Of a stretch of DNA of 64,000 nt, positions 33,541 through 45,024 are shown piece after piece; positions within the stretch are counted from its first letter, which is position 1, and each line of letters starts with the position of its first letter. Below the pieces are notes generated by a model. The model saw only the letters and a program-made list of their open reading frames with translations. It searched no databases and was not told the origin of the DNA. Position numbers and translations under genes: made by a program. Source of the DNA: Corella eumyota (lineage: Eukaryota; Chordata; Ascidiacea; Phlebobranchia; Corellidae); NCBI GenBank assembly GCA_963082875.1, contig OY720103.1, forward strand, positions 7,378,001 through 7,442,000, in the 5' to 3' direction.

Positions 33541-33857
33541 ATGGGCGAATTTTGCGAGACTAATACCGCTAAAATGATCGCTTAGTGACGTAATACACGG
33601 TTCATTGCACATAATTCTAAAAAATTAAAATTTAAGCGGCAGTTCTCTCAAATTGCAGATGACCGCTTGCAACAGGTTGTCTTAGTACCGATTGTTTAGG
33701 TAATCAGCTGATGTTATTGTTTTGGTAATCAGCTGACTTTAAAAATAGGCTTAACTAGGGTATTTTTCAAGATAATTTTGTTATTGAACAACATATTTTG
33801 CTTTGGTTAACAGAATTGAAACGATATTTTAAAGTCTAAACACTAAAACGATCTAAA

Positions 33858-34818
33858 ATGGATGCACATTATCCAATTTCAGCTAAAAAGCCTAGAGAGG
33901 CGGGATGGACCGAACGAGAAATTAAAATTTTGTTAATGATTATACGCGAACGGAAAATAATGAAAATTATTGACGGGAAATCACAACGAAATAAGCAAAT
34001 ATTTACTGAAATAAAAAATGAGCTGGCAAACAATGGAATTGTTAAAGATTGGTCAGTATAAACTAATTACATTTAATTGTCCAGTTAAGTAAATAAGAAC
34101 ATCAACTCATTTAATGTTTTTACCAGGGAAAAAATTAGACAAAAATGGAAATTATTAAAGAGAAGATATTTTGAACTAAAAAATTTAGCTAATAAGTCTG
34201 GAGCAGGGAAGCATTATTGGGAACATTACATGGACATGGATGAACTTCTTGGAACCAGACCCAGGGCTCAGGTAAGAGACTTGTAAAGACTTATAAAAAT
34301 CAAAAAGCAAGTATTAAAAAAATTGTTGTTTAGGCCATAAAAAAGAAACTGGGTTTTGATTGTTTTGAAGAACAGTTAGAAAACTCGGAGATTCTTTCTA
34401 ATAATGATTTAAATAATTGGACCGATATTCCATGTGACTTGCAAATTGTTGGTAAGTAAGTGAAACTAAATTTCAAGTAACATTTATACCTGTGTACAGG
34501 AAGCCAGTTTAGAAAAAAAAAGATAAGTCAGATTTACATATTAAAAGGAAGATTTTATTTACTGTAGAAATTCTAGATAGTTCGGAAGGTACTTCATCAG
34601 AAGTTGAAACCCCGAAATTAGATCAAATAAAGTGTAATTTGAAGTCTAAAAATAAAAAGGAAAATAAAAAAAGGCGAGCTCAGGATATAGATGATCTTTT
34701 TATAGAAACTTATAAAAATGAATGTGAAAAAGACAGGGCTCTCACAGAAAAGTTGTTTAGTCAACTGACAAATTCCTTTCAGGAAACTATATCAAAACTG
34801 GTCAACAATACAAATTAG
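33858..34818 (+). CDS. Harbinger Myb/SANT-like DNA-binding protein, four exons
   Basis: Exons 33858-34051, 34127-34271, 34334-34451 and 34568-34818 join in phase to 708 nt, giving 235 residues with no interruption. Introns are 62-116 bp with GT...AG ends. Residues about 14-105 form a Myb/SANT-like domain (GWTEREIKILLMII, then IFTEIKNEL, WEKIRQKWKLLKRRYFELK), ending in the DELLGTRPRAQ stretch typical of this family. The middle is acidic, followed by a Lys/Arg-rich nuclear-localisation-like segment (KNKKENKKRRAQ) and a helical C-terminus. Harbinger elements carry such a partner protein, which carries the transposase into the nucleus and helps bind DNA ends. It converges with the transposase, about 215 bp apart. 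It looks whole. Confidence 0.85.
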
Positions 34819-35033
34819 AAAATAGATAGTTGTTAAGTGTTTAGTTTTTGTTAAATTTATTGTTAGTTTTTTTAAATTTATTAAAAAAAATATAAAAAGG
34901 TCAAATATTATAACGTAAAAAAACAAATAAAAGATAAAAAAAAACAACAGAAATAATAGAACAAAATCAAGAATTTAACATAAAAAAAATATATTTTTAA
35001 AAAGTAAAGGAAAGTAAATATAAATTCAAGATT

Positions 35034-36668
35034 TTAAAATCTTGAAGATTGTCCAAGTGGTAAGTTTTTAGAAACATAATTGAAAAGTGCCGTTCTTATT
35101 GGTTCTCCTGTTTCAACTGTGGATGCAAATGGTCTTGACCTCGGTGAACTATAATCAGTTTGATGCGCACGGAACTCGGGCATTGGACAATTAGATAACT
35201 CACAGATATTGTGCAGTATACAACATGTGAGTATAATTTTAGGTGCAAATTTAATCTTAACATCCATTTTTTTCCCCAAAATTCGCCACCTAGCTTTTAG
35301 CCTGCCAAAAGCATTTTCCACTGTAATTCTTATAGAACTATGATAGCAGTTAAATGATTCTTGTTCTGGAGAAAGTCCTGCCCCAACAAATGGCTTGATC
35401 AAATAAGGTAACAAGGGATAGGCAGGGTCGCCAAGAATAATAAGTGGAACTTGTCGTTCCTCAATTACAATGGGTGCCTAATGAATGTTTGCATTTTAAT
35501 GAAGTAAGTGCATAAATAGGATGTTGATTATAAATAAAATTAGCTACTTTATTAAATTTTAGATTACCTTTGGTAGTCTATTTGAATACTTAAATATAGC
35601 AGATTCTTTAAATACCGAAGCATCATGGCAACTGCCAGGTGCACGTATATTACAATCCCTGAAACTAGTGTTTGTTTAGGGTATTACAAGTAGGTTAATA
35701 AATAATTTATACGAAAATTTATTTATATATACCAATATTTGTCATCCACCAAGGCTTGAAGAATAATGGAGTCCCATCCTTTACGGTTTGTAAAATCTTT
35801 TTTTCCATTTTCAGGTGCTGTGATAGGAATATGGCAACCGTCGATACTACCAAAAACCTGAAAGTTTATATATAACTCATATTAGGTTTTTTTTTTAACT
35901 AATGTTAAATTTAGGAAATAAATAATTTTTTTTTTAAATAAACAAAATAATATGGTTAATGTAGTAGGTCAGTAGGTATTGTTGATGGACATTCCATGAT
36001 TCTACTGAAAAAATTTTATTTATATTATTTTAATGTAGTTAAATTTACGTTTATGCCATATTAAAAATAAAGTTTCTTTAATATTAATTACCTTATACGT
36101 TTTATTGCAGAAATTTCATCATGTTAACTAAGAGCAACCAATGTGGAAAAAACTTGTGGAAAATGATGCCGGGCTTCTATTCGCTGTGCAATTAATACAG
36201 CTTCTTCTTCAGAAGGCATTCTAATAAATTCCTTAACCCTTTTCTTTAAAGCGTTACAAAATCTACAAAATATATTTAAAGTTTTTAAAAACTACCTGAT
36301 TTTGAAGTTACTAAAAATACAACTGACAGATCAAAATAAAGACTAACATTGAATGGTTTTAAGATATATATACCTTTTTACACAGTTGTATACAGATGAT
36401 TTATGAATACCAAATAAATAGCCAACGGTTCGATATTCTGCTGCGGAAGCTAATTTAAAAAGTGCAACTGCAATACGCTTTTCTAACTGTATAATCACCT
36501 ATAAACATTTTATTTAAATAAATTAACTGTTATTTAACTAGCCTCTGGCTTCATGTCTTCCCATATTAACTCAGTTAATAAATTAAAATCCTTCTTTGTC
36601 ATTCTAAAGTTTTCAACCCACTGACTATTGGTAAAACGTGAAATCACGTTTCCCAAAAATCGGAAGAT
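35034..36668 (-). CDS. Harbinger transposase (HARBI1/DDE_4 type), multi-exon
   Basis: Coding segments on the - strand: 36668-36539, 36498-36374, 36262-36154, 35857-35733, 35658-35568 and 35477-35034, about 340 codons, near the usual 350. The last five join in phase. The helix-turn-helix-like part reads LEKRIAVALFKLAS...YLFGIHKSSVYNCV. Catalytic residues are visible as D in GSIDGCHIPI, D in IILGDPAYPL and E in ITVENAFGRLKARWRIL; PGSCHDASVF sits between the two Asp residues. The join between the first two segments is not in phase as I read it, so either I have the wrong splice site or there is one lesion. The donor after 36154 (GTTTTTT) is also weak. Element ends and the 3-bp target duplication were not found. 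Confidence 0.8.
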
Positions 36669-37190
36669 CTAACAAAAAATATAGCTAGGTTGTAAAACAC
36701 TACAAAAATAATCAGCTGGTGACTGTTCAAAAATTTAAATAAAATTTTGGTTAAGTTTCTGTTTAAACATATACCTAGACAGCGTCCATGGCCTTCCTAT
36801 GCGCTTACAAAGTTTCTTTGAGTTAGCATTCTTCGCTGTTGCCTAAACTTTATTTGCCGACGTTTACATCGTTTTTGGTATTGAATAAATAACAAAATGC
36901 AGCTTACTACATACTGAGCCGTAATAATTACACTAAATTCTATCCTACTTTGATTTTCCATCTCTCGAGTAATATTAAAAGCTTAATTAAACTTAAATTA
37001 AATGTTGTAAATTAAAAGCTGTCTTCTTTGTTGACAAAATTTGCGCCAAATTAAAAATATCCCTTTAAAATACATTAAAAAGATAATTTTATTTTAAACA
37101 ACTTGTAATATATAAATCATAATAAGTTATTTAATTTATATTTTAGCAGAGTTTTATCTCAAATATATTACTTTATCAACTATTATTACA
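36669..37190. other. Gap: no supported gene
   Basis: AT-rich sequence between the Harbinger transposase and a Helitron scrap. I found no terminal inverted repeat here that pairs with sequence before 33,858. Confidence 0.45.
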
Positions 37191-37620
37191 ATGCCAAAAC
37201 AAAAATCTCACAATCAAATTATTATTAATCAAAAAAAAAAGAAGAGCCTATCAAGAGGGCCAAAAGTAAAAAAAAGGTATTATGAAAACAGCAAATTGTT
37301 GTATTCACAAAGGGATCGTGAAAGGTACTTAAAAAGTTCCGAAAAAAAAACAAAACTTGTCGTTTTAATTTCCTCGTAAAATATCTAATCGTACTTTTAT
37401 ATCTCAACCTAAAAACGCAGCAAACAAATTAGAGGATGCTAAAAAAGTATTACTCCTTATATTGGAAGCTATCAAAAAGCTAAATGAGAATAATATTTTT
37501 TCTGCATCCGAAATTTTTAAGTTTTCCAAGATGAATTTGAAGACGCTGTTCATATTGTAGATACACGAAACCAGGTTGTTTTAAAACGCAATTCGGAAGT
37601 GTTGTGGATTGTCATGTTTT
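37191..37620 (+). mobile_element. Helitron Rep fragment
   Basis: A Lys/Arg-rich N-terminal-like frame starting MPKQKSHNQIIINQ runs into FNFPRKISNRTFISQPKN and ...VLLLILEAIKKLNENNIFSASEIF.... These match the Rep stretch FNFPREISNQTFISKPKN... of the longer Helitron at 40,386-46,766 (there at about 41,910-42,060). The HUH region that should lie between is missing, so this copy carries an internal deletion. It also has frame changes. Related to, but older or more decayed than, the longer copy. Confidence 0.7.
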
Positions 37621-37627
37621 AAACAAG

Positions 37628-40345
37628 TGTAGGGTCTAAATACGTAACGGTGGAAACAGGTTTGACTGGCACTACTTTAAATGTCTATATAAGGCCTTGT
37701 AGATTTAAAGTTATAACGAGTTTACTTAGCAAAACACGTTTATTAAATAACGGCAATAAGTATCTCGACAATTTTAAACGCTGAATGGCCCCGTTAACAG
37801 AATGTGCACAAATTTTATAAACCACAGTAACAATAGCGTGGCGGGTACTTGCGTGTTTGTCCAACAATCGAACAATATGACAGTGTGATAAGGCTACAAG
37901 TCTGATAAGATGCGATTAAACTATTGTTCAATTTTTAAGTTGTTAAAGTCGTGTTATTGTTTGGAAAGGCGATTATTGATAACAATTACAGCTGTTAGGA
38001 TAAAACGATTTGTGACATCACTCCACATTTTAAGAGAATAGTTTAAACAATTCGATAAAAAAATACATTAAATAAAATCACAACAACGTAAACAAAACAG
38101 ACACATATACTTACTATACATTTATATACGGCTCAAATAATCGGCGCCGCTATTTTTCGCTCCTTTATTATATTCAAATTTAATGCGGTAAAAAGAACAT
38201 TGTCCATCTCATTATACGATCATTAATAAACTTTGCCTTGTCAATGTGGCTGATGGTCTGATTGTAAAATGAACTTAGCCCCGTACAAGTAGTTCATAAA
38301 TTTTTTGATCGCCAATACGACTGCCAGACATTTCCTCTCAACTTTTTATTTGCAAAGCTCACTGGTAGGTATCTGCCGTTGTGCTTTTGGCACAACATCG
38401 CCCCAATTCCTTCGCATGGCGCGTCGGTTCGTAATATGAATGGTTTGGACGTATCGGGTAGCTGTAGAATTGGTCTTTGTAGGATACGTTCTTTTAGGGT
38501 AGTTGGGTATGAAGTCTCGGTAGTACCCTGTTAAGCCAATAAATGCCCTGACTTCCTTTTTCGTATTTGGGCAAATTGCATTTTTGATCTTGACAATATT
38601 ATCATTGTGTAGACTTATCTCGTCTTTATAAATGTTGTGCCCAAGAAAATCCACGGTGTCTGTTCCTATAATGCATTTAGATGGTCTAGCTGTTACATTC
38701 GCTTGTTGCATTCTGGTGAATAGCTCGTGAAGACATTTTAGATGTTCTTCCCAGCTGTTTGCGGTGACCATAGATTCCGGGTCAAACTGTGTGATCTTAT
38801 TGAGTTTTGATAGTCGATGCAAAATCGGTTTGAGCCATCCTTTTTTCTCACCATGACGACATAGGAAGACTGCGATGGTCTTATCGTTCATTTCAAGCAT
38901 AATTTTAATTTCTTCTAGCGCATCTCTTATATGGAACGGAACCGGGTAAGGTTTTGACCGCACCGCCCTGTTATCTATTAATTTATGATGTGTTAAACTA
39001 GCATGAAATTTCCCGGTAAATATGTGAATACGTCATCATACTTGTTTAATTATTTTTCAGCTGACTCCCGTTGATGTGTTTCTAGATTTTCTCCATACGT
39101 GATGTCTTTACTGGTCTCCTTCAAAGTTGTTGCGTTACGTTCGAGCAAAGCATCGTCGTCGACGGAATCGGTTGCGCTGGCCAAGCATGCAACGTTTACC
39201 CTATCTATGTCTTTGACGGTAGGATCTATACAATGGCCCCGTTGAATATATTTCTTTAAAAGGTTTATATGGAAAATTTCTGTTTTTCCATTAATCAAGA
39301 TCTTGTAATCATTTATTTCAATGTTGTCGAATATATTGTATGGGCCCTTCCATTACATTAACAACCTGTTGTTATCTGTAGGTAGCAATACTAAAACCTG
39401 ATCTCCCGCCTCAAACTCCTTGGCTTTGTTTTTCGACTGAAATACTCTTTAGCAATTTTCAAAGGCTCTTCGAGTCTTTCGCGGAGTTTAAGGACATAGA
39501 CATAACTATTTGTTACTTCCGCCTCCACTGATGTATTCGTGAACATTTCTTTAAGAATCTGCATCGGCTCCCTTATAAGCCGACCATACAATAGTTCAAA
39601 GGCGCAAAACCTGTTGATAGTTGGGGAACTTCCCTATATGCGAATAATAGAGCATTGATGTACCCATGCCACTGTCGGGGGTTTTTCAAAGCAGAGTCGT
39701 TTCAACATAATCTTCAAAGCCCCATTAAATTTTTCCACCAATCCATTACTCATCGGTATGACTACTCGACTATATATATCTACAAGAGCTTCATCTACGT
39801 CTTCAGTACTTATGTCCTAAAGGGGTATTGCCTCAGGGTAAACGTCAGTACATACCGGTGGCCTTTTTCGCTTGGTGGATAAAACGGCCCAATAAAATCA
39901 ACAGCTACTCTTTTAAATGTGTATCTATCAGTAGCATTTGTTAAAGTGGTGCCTTGGCAATCTTTCCCTTGTGAACAGTTCTTTGGCATATATTGCATGA
40001 TCTGCAAAAACGCTTGATGTCGTCTTTCATTCCCTTCCAGTAAAAACTGGTGAGTATTTTGTCATATGTATTTTTGATGCCCATGTGTCCTCCCATCATT
40101 GATTCATGTGCGACCTCCATAACTTTTCACTTGAGAACAGTAGGAACAACAAGTTGTCTTTTGCTTTTTCCATAGTTTACCTTAAAATGTGTAAACTCTC
40201 GATATAAGATGACGTTATTTTTTAGGAAACGTATCTTTTGATCTCCCTTTATCTTTTGCTCGGTGAGTTGGTGCAGTGCTTTCAGCGTTTTATCGCCTCT
40301 TTGCATTAAGTCATTTTTAACGGGTAACAACATACGCTCTAGTTG
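37628..40345 (-). mobile_element. Ty3/gypsy element with integrase before reverse transcriptase (Gmr1 type)
   Basis: LTR-retrotransposon fossil. Reading along the - strand, integrase segments come first: an HHCC-side region (40,333-40,127), the catalytic core FKRVAVDFIGPFYPP (about 39,920) and the C-terminal end FHINLLKKYIQRG (about 39,270-39,230). These run directly into reverse transcriptase: HQRESAEKLFNKYDDVFT, then SKPYPVPFHIRDALEEI, KPILHRLSKLNKITQFDPES and the VDFLGH region (38,963-38,346). RNase H follows (CLAVVLAIKKFMNYLYG, SDHQPH, GADYLSR; about 38,330-38,130). Integrase ahead of RT in a gypsy-class element is the hallmark of the Gmr1 group. It is broken at roughly ten places, and LTRs are not identified; sequence at 37,628-38,130 may be the 3' end. 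Confidence 0.75.
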
Positions 40346-40385
40346 TCCAGTTCAAACTCTTTGTAACTATTAATAGTTATTATAA

Positions 40386-43300
40386 TTGTCTGGCAACATT
40401 GTAGGTAAACATCTTGCGCACGCAAGTCGCGTTAAAAAAGACATGCTTTTAAACAGGCTAATGTTTAAAAATAATTATAGAAAAGTAACACCATGTAAAG
40501 TAGGTTGTAAAAAAATGGTAAATTACAAAATGCAGACACAACTTATTGTAAATATTTTTGTAGGTGTTGGTGAAATTAGCGAGATTGAGGAAATCGTAAC
40601 TGGCAATGAGGGTAGCACCAGAATCAATATTGGGGCAAACTCAACTGTCAATGCAGCAAATATCACCGACAATGAGTCAATGGGGGCTGGCAACAAGGTA
40701 AGTATTTTTAGCAGTGAGGCAAGTACTACCAACGATGAGGTAAGTCAGTCTACAGCCCCACTCTTCACATGTTATCAACCTAGTGATCTAGCACAGCATG
40801 TTAGTTATGCCATTCATGATAATGTGTTGTGTCTTGCTCCAGGAGAAAATAATCCTCCACTTTTGGCCATTAGAAATGAGGCGAATGCATTTCCATATAT
40901 ATTTTGTAATGGGGCCAACACATTTGAAGAAGAACGGTTACAAAAAATTGGGTTTGGGGCATATTGCAATGGACAACTTTTTTTGTTTAGTAATATTTTT
41001 TCTAGTGACCCTGCTTACATATTTTATTTACAATATGTTAAAGAAATAACAGAGTTAATGTCTGCAATTTCTATTGCCATGAGAAATAAATCACCCTTAT
41101 TACCTACAATTACTTCTAAAATCTTACTTGATAATGATAGTTTAAGAAAGATTTTTAGGAATGATGAAGGTTACAAGTTCATGAAAACTGTAAGAGGATC
41201 ACCGGCCAACATTTTTTTGCAGTTTTTTAGCAGGTATTTTAATAGTTTTATATATAAATGTTATTCACCTGTTTGTTAGTTTTATTATAGCCTATTTAAA
41301 GTAATTAACATAAAAGTAAAAAGTTCAGTTCGTTATATAATATATATATATTAATCCCGGTATAGTTAAAATTATTATATAAACTACATGTCAGCATTTT
41401 GGTAATGCATTATAAATAAAGTTAATGTTGTATGTATTTTTATGTTTTATTTTGCAGGTGACCGTCGATGGAAAAAAATTGTGAGATGTATTTGCAAGCA
41501 ATTGAACGTAGAGTGCAAGGAGAAATTTGATTGGTCCGAGTACTGTAAACTGATTGCTAGCAACCCTGTTATGGCCGCTAGAATGTTCGATCGTCGAACA
41601 AAATGCTTTTTTCACAACTTTTTAATGAACAAATCCAATCCTGTCGGTGAAGTTGTAGACTATTTTTACAGAGTTGAGTTTCAAGCTAGAGGTTGGCCAC
41701 ACATACATGCTTTGTTGTGAGTTAAGGATGCACCCGTTTTTAATCGGAATTCCACAGAAACTATACGTGAATTCATTCATCAGCATATCAGTTGTAAACT
41801 TCCTAATCCCGATGGCGACCCAGAGCTGTATGAAATGGTCACCTCTACACAAACTCACAGTAAACGCCACACTTCCTCGTGTCGAAAGAAAAAAAAAACT
41901 TGTCGATTTAACTTTCCACGTGAAATTTCAAATCAAACTTTTATTTCTAAACCTAAAAATAATCCTGAAAAGAGTAAATATGCAGAGAAAGAAGTATTGT
42001 TGTCACTACATAATGCCATCGAGGAGCTAAACAACAATCACTTTCATTCTACATCTTGAAATTTTTTCCCAAGCTGGTGTAGGTCAAACTGAATTTGAAA
42101 ATGCCGTTGACATTCTGGGCTCAAGAAATAAAGTTGTTTTGACTCGTGATTCAAGTGAGATGTGGATTAATCCGTATAATCCAAATTTACTTCAAGCATG
42201 GAACGCAAACATGGACATTCAGTATGTTTTAGATCCTTACAGGTAATATTTTTTAATACTTTGCAATTATATTTAAAGAACATTCTTTTAGGCAGTAATA
42301 TTAAATTGGTGATAAAATACACTTTATATTATGAACTAAAATGTTTTATTTTATTACAGTTGTGTGATGTATATTTTATCATACATCACCAAAGAGGAAA
42401 GAGAGGTGGGTAAATTAATTAAACAAGCACAGAAGGAGGCGCGAGAAGGGAATGTAGATGCTATGAAGGAGCTGAAATCACTTTCCAACCTGTACCTAAC
42501 TCATAGGGAGGTTAGTGTTATGGAAGCTGTTTATCGTGTTGGAGGATTGCCGTTAAAATCATGTACTAGAAATGTGTGTTCATTTCTGTGGATGCTGACA
42601 GTACACGGTAAGTGTTATGGTGCCCTTATAAAGTATCATGTATGTAAAATTTAATTTGAATATATAACACACATCAACTGTTATCTAACTTTTTTGTATT
42701 GTAGCTTACAATGAGTGTTTTTAATTTTTTTAATTTGTATTTATATGACTAAGAAAATGTACATAAATTTTATTAAATTTGTAATAATTTTAAAAATATC
42801 ACTTTGTGGATGACCAGCCAGCCTCCTTGATCGTTACCTTAATCGACCCGATTTACCACAATTTCAGAATATTTGTTTAGCTGAGTTTTCTTTAAAATAT
42901 CGAATAATATATGGAGACAATAATCAAACAACTAATGAAAAGCTTTCTGAAAATTCTGTGTTTTTATTAGAACAAGGCATGGGTCGAACTAAGAAAAGGT
43001 TTGTATTACAAAAAAAATAAAATATTTTTTATATTATGTAATATTGGTATTTGTCCATTTTTCATTTAAAATTCATTTAAAAAACTACACTTACATGAAA
43101 TGTTTTTTTATAAAATTTAGGCATATTACTTGAACATGTTATTAGTATGTTTATTTTTAATATAAAAAAACAAACATTTTAATATTGCAGAAAGGTCGGC
43201 TGTAATTAAGCATACCAAACTAAACAAGGAAAGAGATGGGGAAAAGTTTTTTGAAAACATAATGCGGCTTTACATTCCACATCGTGTGCCTGAAGAGCTT

Positions 43301-43524
43301 AAGCCTGATGGATATCTAACATACGAAAAGTACTTTGAGTGTGGTGAAATATTTTCTACTGATACTGTTGCTAGAGTTAAAGATCTTGTGGAAATAAACA
43401 TGTCGGCTTTTACGAATGTTATTGAAGATGATCTTGACAACGCTGTAGAATCTATGGATCCAGAAATTTTAGCTGATGCGTGGGCAAGTCTTGCTCCACA
43501 AACGGAATCTGAGCGGTTAGAGAC
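40386..43524 (+). pseudogene. Helitron Rep (HUH nuclease), intron-containing
   Basis: The 40386-41233 part has the Helitron N-terminal signature (LCLAPGENNPPLLAI...FPYIFCNGANTF) and SSDPAYIFYLQYV. After an intron-like gap (41234-41456, GT...TTGCAG) comes the nuclease: FYRVEFQARGWPHIHALL, in which HIH is the metal-binding HUH motif. A TGA follows at 41718, where Trp is usual, and the frame shifts near 42,056. After intron 42242-42359 the Tyr-bearing part reads CVMYILSYITKEEREVG (about 42,360-42,410). Further blocks are at 42,358-42,606 and 42,826-43,010 (LLDRYLNRPDLPQFQ) and 43,199-43,524. Intron-like splits are common in animal Helitrons. At least two clear lesions make it non-functional. Confidence 0.85.
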
Positions 43525-44654
43525 TGTAGGGACTGAGGTCAAGAAAATTCTAATTATAAAAAGTATCGACTCCTAAGGGTGCTCTTATCCAAATAATATG
43601 GCAATAACGTATAAAGTATAAGTCTCTAATGTCTAAAATAGGGTTTAAGGTCCGTTAGAAATGGTCAAAAATAACAAACCGAATCTACAGACAACAAATA
43701 TTTATTAATCAAGCACGTTCATCACATAATTACCCCGAAAGTTACATTACAAAAACGGTATTACACGTACACACTACAAAATCTGGTTTCTAGGTTACAT
43801 ACATAGCGATAAACATAATTACGAGTACATTACACACAAAAAAAACGTCTTTCGTATATCGACAACATCCTTTATAATGGTATTTAACTGTTAACTAATT
43901 CTAAATTAAAACTTGGCAAAGTAAAAATAGGTGTGTGTTTTAGGAACCAAAAAAATATACTAACTGTCAGAAAATAAAATCGCGCAGGAAAAACACAAAA
44001 ACGGACAACTGTCAATCCACATTTTTACACCAAAAGGGTTACACTATTAACCCTTATTCTATGAAATTTATAGAGTAATACAGTTCAACTAAACAGGAAA
44101 TTAGGCACAGCTTCCACTGGCTCTACATAACAAATAGCGACAATTTTTACAAGGGCACGCGTAAAATATACAATTGGATCATGTTCAATATAATAACGAA
44201 TGAATTTAGAGCGTCTAACTGCCTTATGGACGTTAGACTTGTCCTTGAATAAAGGGGTTAATTTGTTTGTCCCCTTTATAACCTGTATATATTTAAATAT
44301 ACATAAATACAGTCTCTATGAGTTTTTTCATATCAATAAGTCTTTTGTACGGTGTTTAACCGGGATTGGTAGCGAGTTTGCACTGTTTCGGTTCGCCGAA
44401 CGAAAGTTATTATTCCGCCTGTGAAATTGGGTTTCTTACGTATTTCTTTTGTTTGTGGAATCAATAACAGTTGATTCTGGTTAATAATGTTCTGTTTTTG
44501 GTACCCCAGTGGCCAACGCTGTATTTTATTGTCCAAGGCCACCAACAGGCCATACGGTTTTCTCGTCGTTCGGTGTGAACCGGCATCAAGTCTGGTTTGA
44601 GGCTAGGAAAGCCTTGGCATTAGAATGGATGGAGATGCTAAGCGCTTTCCTACA
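43525..44654. mobile_element. Solo LTR, copy B, inserted in the Helitron
   Basis: The 1,130-bp unit begins TGTAGGGACTGAGG and ends CGCTTTCCTACA, with AGAC on both sides (43521-43524 and 44655-44658). It is the inverted counterpart of the unit at 719-1759. Taking one AGAC as the target duplication, the Helitron frame reads on in phase from ...ESERLE into the acidic stretch that follows. The insertion therefore postdates the Helitron. No internal region remains, so it is a solo LTR of an unnamed family. Confidence 0.75.
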
Positions 44655-44894
44655 AGACCAAAGGGCTTAAGAAGTCTGATCTTGTTGAAGGTGAGGAGGA
44701 AGATGAGTTACCTGCCGAACTAACATCTGTGGTTAAGGACTTTCCATCTTCCGAGTTTGCTGAAGTATAAGTGCGCAACCACTTTTGACTTATGCTGAAG
44801 GCATGCGCATGATCAGAACTCTCAACATCGATCAACAGGCAATTTTTGGCTTCGTTCGCCTTTGGTGCTGTAGGAAAGCGCTTAGCATCACCAT
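44655..44894 (+). pseudogene. Start of the Helitron helicase, ending in an LTR scrap
   Basis: After an acidic linker (DLVEGEEEDELPAEL) the frame has a TAA near 44,768 and then reads MRMIRTLNIDQQAIFGFV, the usual opening of the Pif1-like helicase domain of Helitrons. It stops being helicase at 44,869, where a 21-bp match to the LTR tip (TGTAGGAAAGCGCTTAGCAT and one more) begins. The Walker motifs and the rest of the helicase are missing. The simplest reading is a deletion with one breakpoint at an LTR end. Confidence 0.65.
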
Positions 44895-45024
44895 AAACCT
44901 ATACAAGATTTCAATATCCTATTCGGCTAGCTTATGCTGTGACTGTCCAAAAAATTTAAGGAGCAACTCTTTCAGAAGCCAAAGGTTGATAGCAGCCTTT
45001 TGTACCCAATTCAAACTCTTAAGA

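Noticed and set aside
33400-37000. AATCAGCTG words near 33,706, 33,725 and 36,711 as Harbinger termini
   Set aside because: They are in an arrangement that does not make a clean inverted pair with a 3-bp flanking repeat.
41622-41870. - strand ORFs across the Helitron, Polinton and virus-like genes
   Set aside because: They are frame shadows of the + strand coding sequence without their own motifs.
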